Assembly (NCBI RefSeq): GCF_001556865.1
Contig: NZ_LSJY01000070.1
Location: 1 to 64,000, forward strand
Source: Sphingobium sp. CCH11-B1
GTDB taxonomy: Bacteria; Pseudomonadota; Alphaproteobacteria; Sphingomonadales; Sphingomonadaceae
DNA: 64,000 nt
Direction of reading: 5' to 3'
Made by a program: the position numbers and the translations under genes. This document shows positions 62,030 to 64,000 of this stretch, in pieces (positions within the stretch are counted from its first letter, which is position 1; each line of letters opens with the position of its first letter). The notes under the pieces were generated by a model. It did not search any database and was not told the DNA's origin. It saw nothing but the letters and a program-made list of their open reading frames with translations.

Positions 62030-62971
62030 TCAGACCTTCGCCGCCGCCTTTGCGAGCTGCGCCTCGCGCGCCGCCTTCATCTCCGCAAAATCCTTGCCGG
62101 CATGATAGCTCGACCGGGTGAGCGGACTGGCGGCGACCTGCAGGAACCCCTTGGCCCGCGCGATGGCGGCATAGGCGTTGAATGCGGCCGGGGTGACGAA
62201 CTCCATCACCTTGGCATGTTTGGGGGTAGGCTGAAGATACTGGCCCATGGTCAGGAAATCGATGTCGGCTGATCGCATGTCATCCATGACCTGATGCACT
62301 TCCAGCCGCTCCTCCCCCAGGCCCAGCATGATGCCTGACTTGGTGAAGATCGATGGATCGAGCTTCTTCACCGTTTCCAGCAGGCGCAGCGACGCATAAT
62401 AACGCGCGCCCGGCCGGATGGTGGGATAGAGGCGCGGAACAGTTTCGAGATTATGATTGTAGACGTCCGGCCGGGCAGCGACGATCATCTCGATCGCGCG
62501 TTCATGCTTGTTGCGGAAATCGGGCGTCAGGATTTCGATGGTCGTGTTCGGGGTCGTGCGACGCAGCGCTTCGATCACCTTGACGAATTGCGACGCCCCG
62601 CCATCCGGAAGATCGTCGCGATCGACGGAGGTGATAACGATATGCTCAAGCCCCATCTCGGCCGAAGCATCCGCCAGATTCTGCGGCTCGTTGGGATCGA
62701 CCTTGCGCGGCATGCCGGTCTTGACGTTGCAGAAGGCACAGGCGCGCGTGCACACGTCGCCCAGGATCATGACCGTCGCGTGCTTCTTCGTCCAGCATTC
62801 GCCGATATTGGGACAGGCCGCTTCCTCACAGACGGTGGCAAGGCCCTTTTCGCGCATCAGCTTGCGGGTTTCGTGATAGCCGGGGCTCGTCGGCGCCTTC
62901 ACGCGAATCCAGTCGGGTTTGCGGGCACGTTCCGGCTTCTGGACGCCGGGGATCGGGGCGATGTCGGTCAT
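62030..62971 (-). CDS. lipA: lipoyl synthase
   Basis: 313-residue radical-SAM enzyme inserting two sulfurs into octanoyl groups on lipoyl-dependent enzymes. Auxiliary cluster cysteines Cys48, Cys53, Cys59 ([13 protein letters not shown]) and the radical-SAM CxxxCxxC at 74-81 (CTRACAFC) are all present; the C-terminal RSSYHAG carries the Ser ligand. The ATG at 62971 fits the family; the open frame continues upstream. Divergent from the carbonic anhydrase gene; downstream gene 6 bases away. Confidence 0.98.
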   Translation of the reverse strand: MTDIAPIPGVQKPERARKPDWIRVKAPTSPGYHETRKLMREKGLATVCEEAACPNIGECWTKKHATVMILGDVCTRACAFCNVKTGMPRKVDPNEPQNLADASAEMGLEHIVITSVDRDDLPDGGASQFVKVIEALRRTTPNTTIEILTPDFRNKHERAIEMIVAARPDVYNHNLETVPRLYPTIRPGARYYASLRLLETVKKLDPSIFTKSGIMLGLGEERLEVHQVMDDMRSADIDFLTMGQYLQPTPKHAKVMEFVTPAAFNAYAAIARAKGFLQVAASPLTRSSYHAGKDFAEMKAAREAQLAKAAAKV

Positions 62972-63053
62972 GGGGTCCAGATAGCGATGGACGGAGCGAC
63001 ATGCCAGCCCTCTCCCACTTGCCAGCCCATTCTTTGTGCTGCACATCAGCCGC

Positions 63054-63713
63054 ATGACCGACTTTACCGACATGATCGATGGCTATCGCCGTTTCCGCAC
63101 CACCGGCTGGGCGCAGCAGCGAGAGCGGTGGACGGAGCTGAACGAGGGCCAGAGCCCGCGGGTGATGGTGATCGCCTGTTCCGACAGCCGGGTCGATCCG
63201 GCACAGATATTCGACACCAATCCGGGCGAGATTTTCGTGGTGCGCAATGTTGCCGCACTGGTGCCGCCGTTCGAAACCACGCCGGGTCGCCATGGTGTTT
63301 CCGCCGCGCTGGAATTCGCGGTGCAGGTGCTGAAGGTGGGCGAGATCGTCGTCATGGGCCATGGCAAGTGTGGCGGGTGCAAGGCGGCATTGAGCCATGA
63401 TCTGAAGGACGCGCCTCCGGGCGAGGGCGGCTTCATCCATCACTGGATAGAATTGCTGGACGATGCGCGCGAAAGGGTGGTCGCCCAATATGGCGAACGG
63501 CGCGACCGGGACGCGGAACGCGCCATGGAGCAGGAGGGCGTCAAGGTCAGCCTGGCCAACCTGCGCAGCTTCCCATGCGTCCGGCAGAAGGAAAAGGCGG
63601 GCGATCTCAAGCTGATCGGCAGCTTTTTCGCGATCGCCGACGGGGAATTGCATCTGCTCGACGAGGCGACCGGGCGACACGACAGGAAGGCCGCGGCAAC
63701 ATCGCCCTGTTGA
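63054..63713 (+). CDS. beta-class carbonic anhydrase
   Basis: 219-residue cytoplasmic zinc enzyme interconverting CO2 and bicarbonate. Zinc and catalytic residues: Cys42 and Asp44 (ACSDSRVD), His103 and Cys106 (GHGKCGGC). [14 protein letters not shown] and the C-terminal [13 protein letters not shown] are typical. The ATG at 63054 is chosen over a GTG 18 bases upstream. The C-terminal extension ([13 protein letters not shown]) overlaps the start of the next gene's frame. Confidence 0.95.
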   Translation: MTDFTDMIDGYRRFRTTGWAQQRERWTELNEGQSPRVMVIACSDSRVDPAQIFDTNPGEIFVVRNVAALVPPFETTPGRHGVSAALEFAVQVLKVGEIVVMGHGKCGGCKAALSHDLKDAPPGEGGFIHHWIELLDDARERVVAQYGERRDRDAERAMEQEGVKVSLANLRSFPCVRQKEKAGDLKLIGSFFAIADGELHLLDEATGRHDRKAAATSPC

Positions 63714-64000
63714 TCGATGCGGACAATGCGTCGGCGGCGCATTTCGACCCGGTCATGACCGTGCTGGCGGAACTGGGCACGGTCAACATCCGCCGGGCAT
63801 ACGGCAACTGGAGCAAGACCACGCTCAAGACCTGGGCGGCGCTCTCGGTGGCGCAGGCGATTGAACCGCAGCAGCAGTTCGACCTTACCAAGGGCAAGAA
63901 CGCCACTGACATGAAGATGACGATCGACGCCATGGACCTGCTGTCCAGCGGCCGGGTCGACGGGTTCGGTCTCATGTCCAGCGACAGCGACTTCACGCCA
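63575..64000 (+). CDS. NYN-domain (PIN-like) protein, 3' end cut by the window
   Basis: The frame from about 63698 reads [53 protein letters not shown] and GLMSSDSDFTP, a clear NYN/DUF88 domain with its acidic residues (Asp in LIDAD, TDMKM, SSDSDF). Such proteins are putative ribonucleases, often with a C-terminal OST-HTH domain that would lie beyond the window. The start is unresolved: ATG 63575 is the nearest in-frame ATG, inside the carbonic anhydrase gene, and TTG 63710 would cut into the first beta strand. AGGAAGG at 63684-63690 may be its ribosome site. Confidence 0.75.
   Translation, partial: MRPAEGKGGRSQADRQLFRDRRRGIASARRGDRATRQEGRGNIALLIDADNASAAHFDPVMTVLAELGTVNIRRAYGNWSKTTLKTWAALSVAQAIEPQQQFDLTKGKNATDMKMTIDAMDLLSSGRVDGFGLMSSDSDFTP

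Noticed and set aside
1..64000. CRISPR array, insertion sequence or prophage
   Set aside because: No regularly spaced repeats, transposase, terminal inverted repeats or phage genes were recognised on either strand.

Overview
The window looks like an alphaproteobacterial chromosome of the Sphingomonadaceae (Sphingobium/Novosphingobium/Sphingomonas group). The evidence is the high GC content, the gene orders divL-tsaE-amgK-murU-addB-addA-trxA and ispDF/dusB-ntrB-ntrC-ntrY-ntrX-hfq-hflX, the fused ispDF, a double-length Hfq, and the abundance of TonB-dependent receptors. Taxonomy is inferred from gene content; no rRNA is present.

Layout. 1-8.2 kb: alpha/beta hydrolase, secreted ACE-like M2 peptidase, membrane diguanylate cyclase, AMP nucleosidase, Prx5-type peroxiredoxin, YqgE, and ahcY, which has a palindromic operator candidate and a textbook terminator. 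8.3-19.5 kb: a tightly overlapped operon with divL (Tyr replaces the phospho-acceptor His), tsaE, the peptidoglycan-recycling pair amgK-murU, addB-addA for double-strand-break repair, and trxA. 19.6-25.05 kb: an inositol-monophosphatase-family gene, argJ, secA and a PilZ protein.

25.1-38.5 kb is an accessory block: a tandem TetR-like regulator, TonB receptor 1-phoD1, an MFS/GPH symporter, a LysR regulator divergent from a second MFS carrier, a broken phoD2, and TonB receptor 2. It ends at the 3' side of a tRNA-Ser(UGA) gene. Two receptor-PhoD pairs, each coupled by the same one-base TGATG overlap, suggest a phosphoester scavenging locus: outer-membrane import, exported phosphatase/phosphodiesterase, inner-membrane carriers and dedicated regulators. 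Substrates cannot be read from the sequence. This is the most likely place for an undescribed system.

38.7-48.8 kb: a cell-wall and housekeeping series (lytic transglycosylase, RlpA-SPOR, D,D-carboxypeptidase, tmk, holB, metG, tatD, MBL hydrolase, membrane aspartic protease, MHS-family transporter), mostly coupled by 4- to 20-base overlaps. 48.9-50.4 kb: mazG and a small exported TPR protein with its own promoter. 50.4-59.8 kb (minus strand): dusB-ntrB-ntrC-ntrY-ntrX-hfq-hflX, a nitrogen and envelope two-component module with RNA chaperone and GTPase. 59.9-64 kb: ispDF, pncC, a COQ10/RatA-like START protein, lipA, a beta-carbonic anhydrase and the start of an NYN-domain protein cut by the window edge.

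No CRISPR array, insertion sequence, integrase, rRNA or recognised riboswitch was seen. Only one stretch without a gene exceeds 300 bases (38175-38568); it is described as its own entry.
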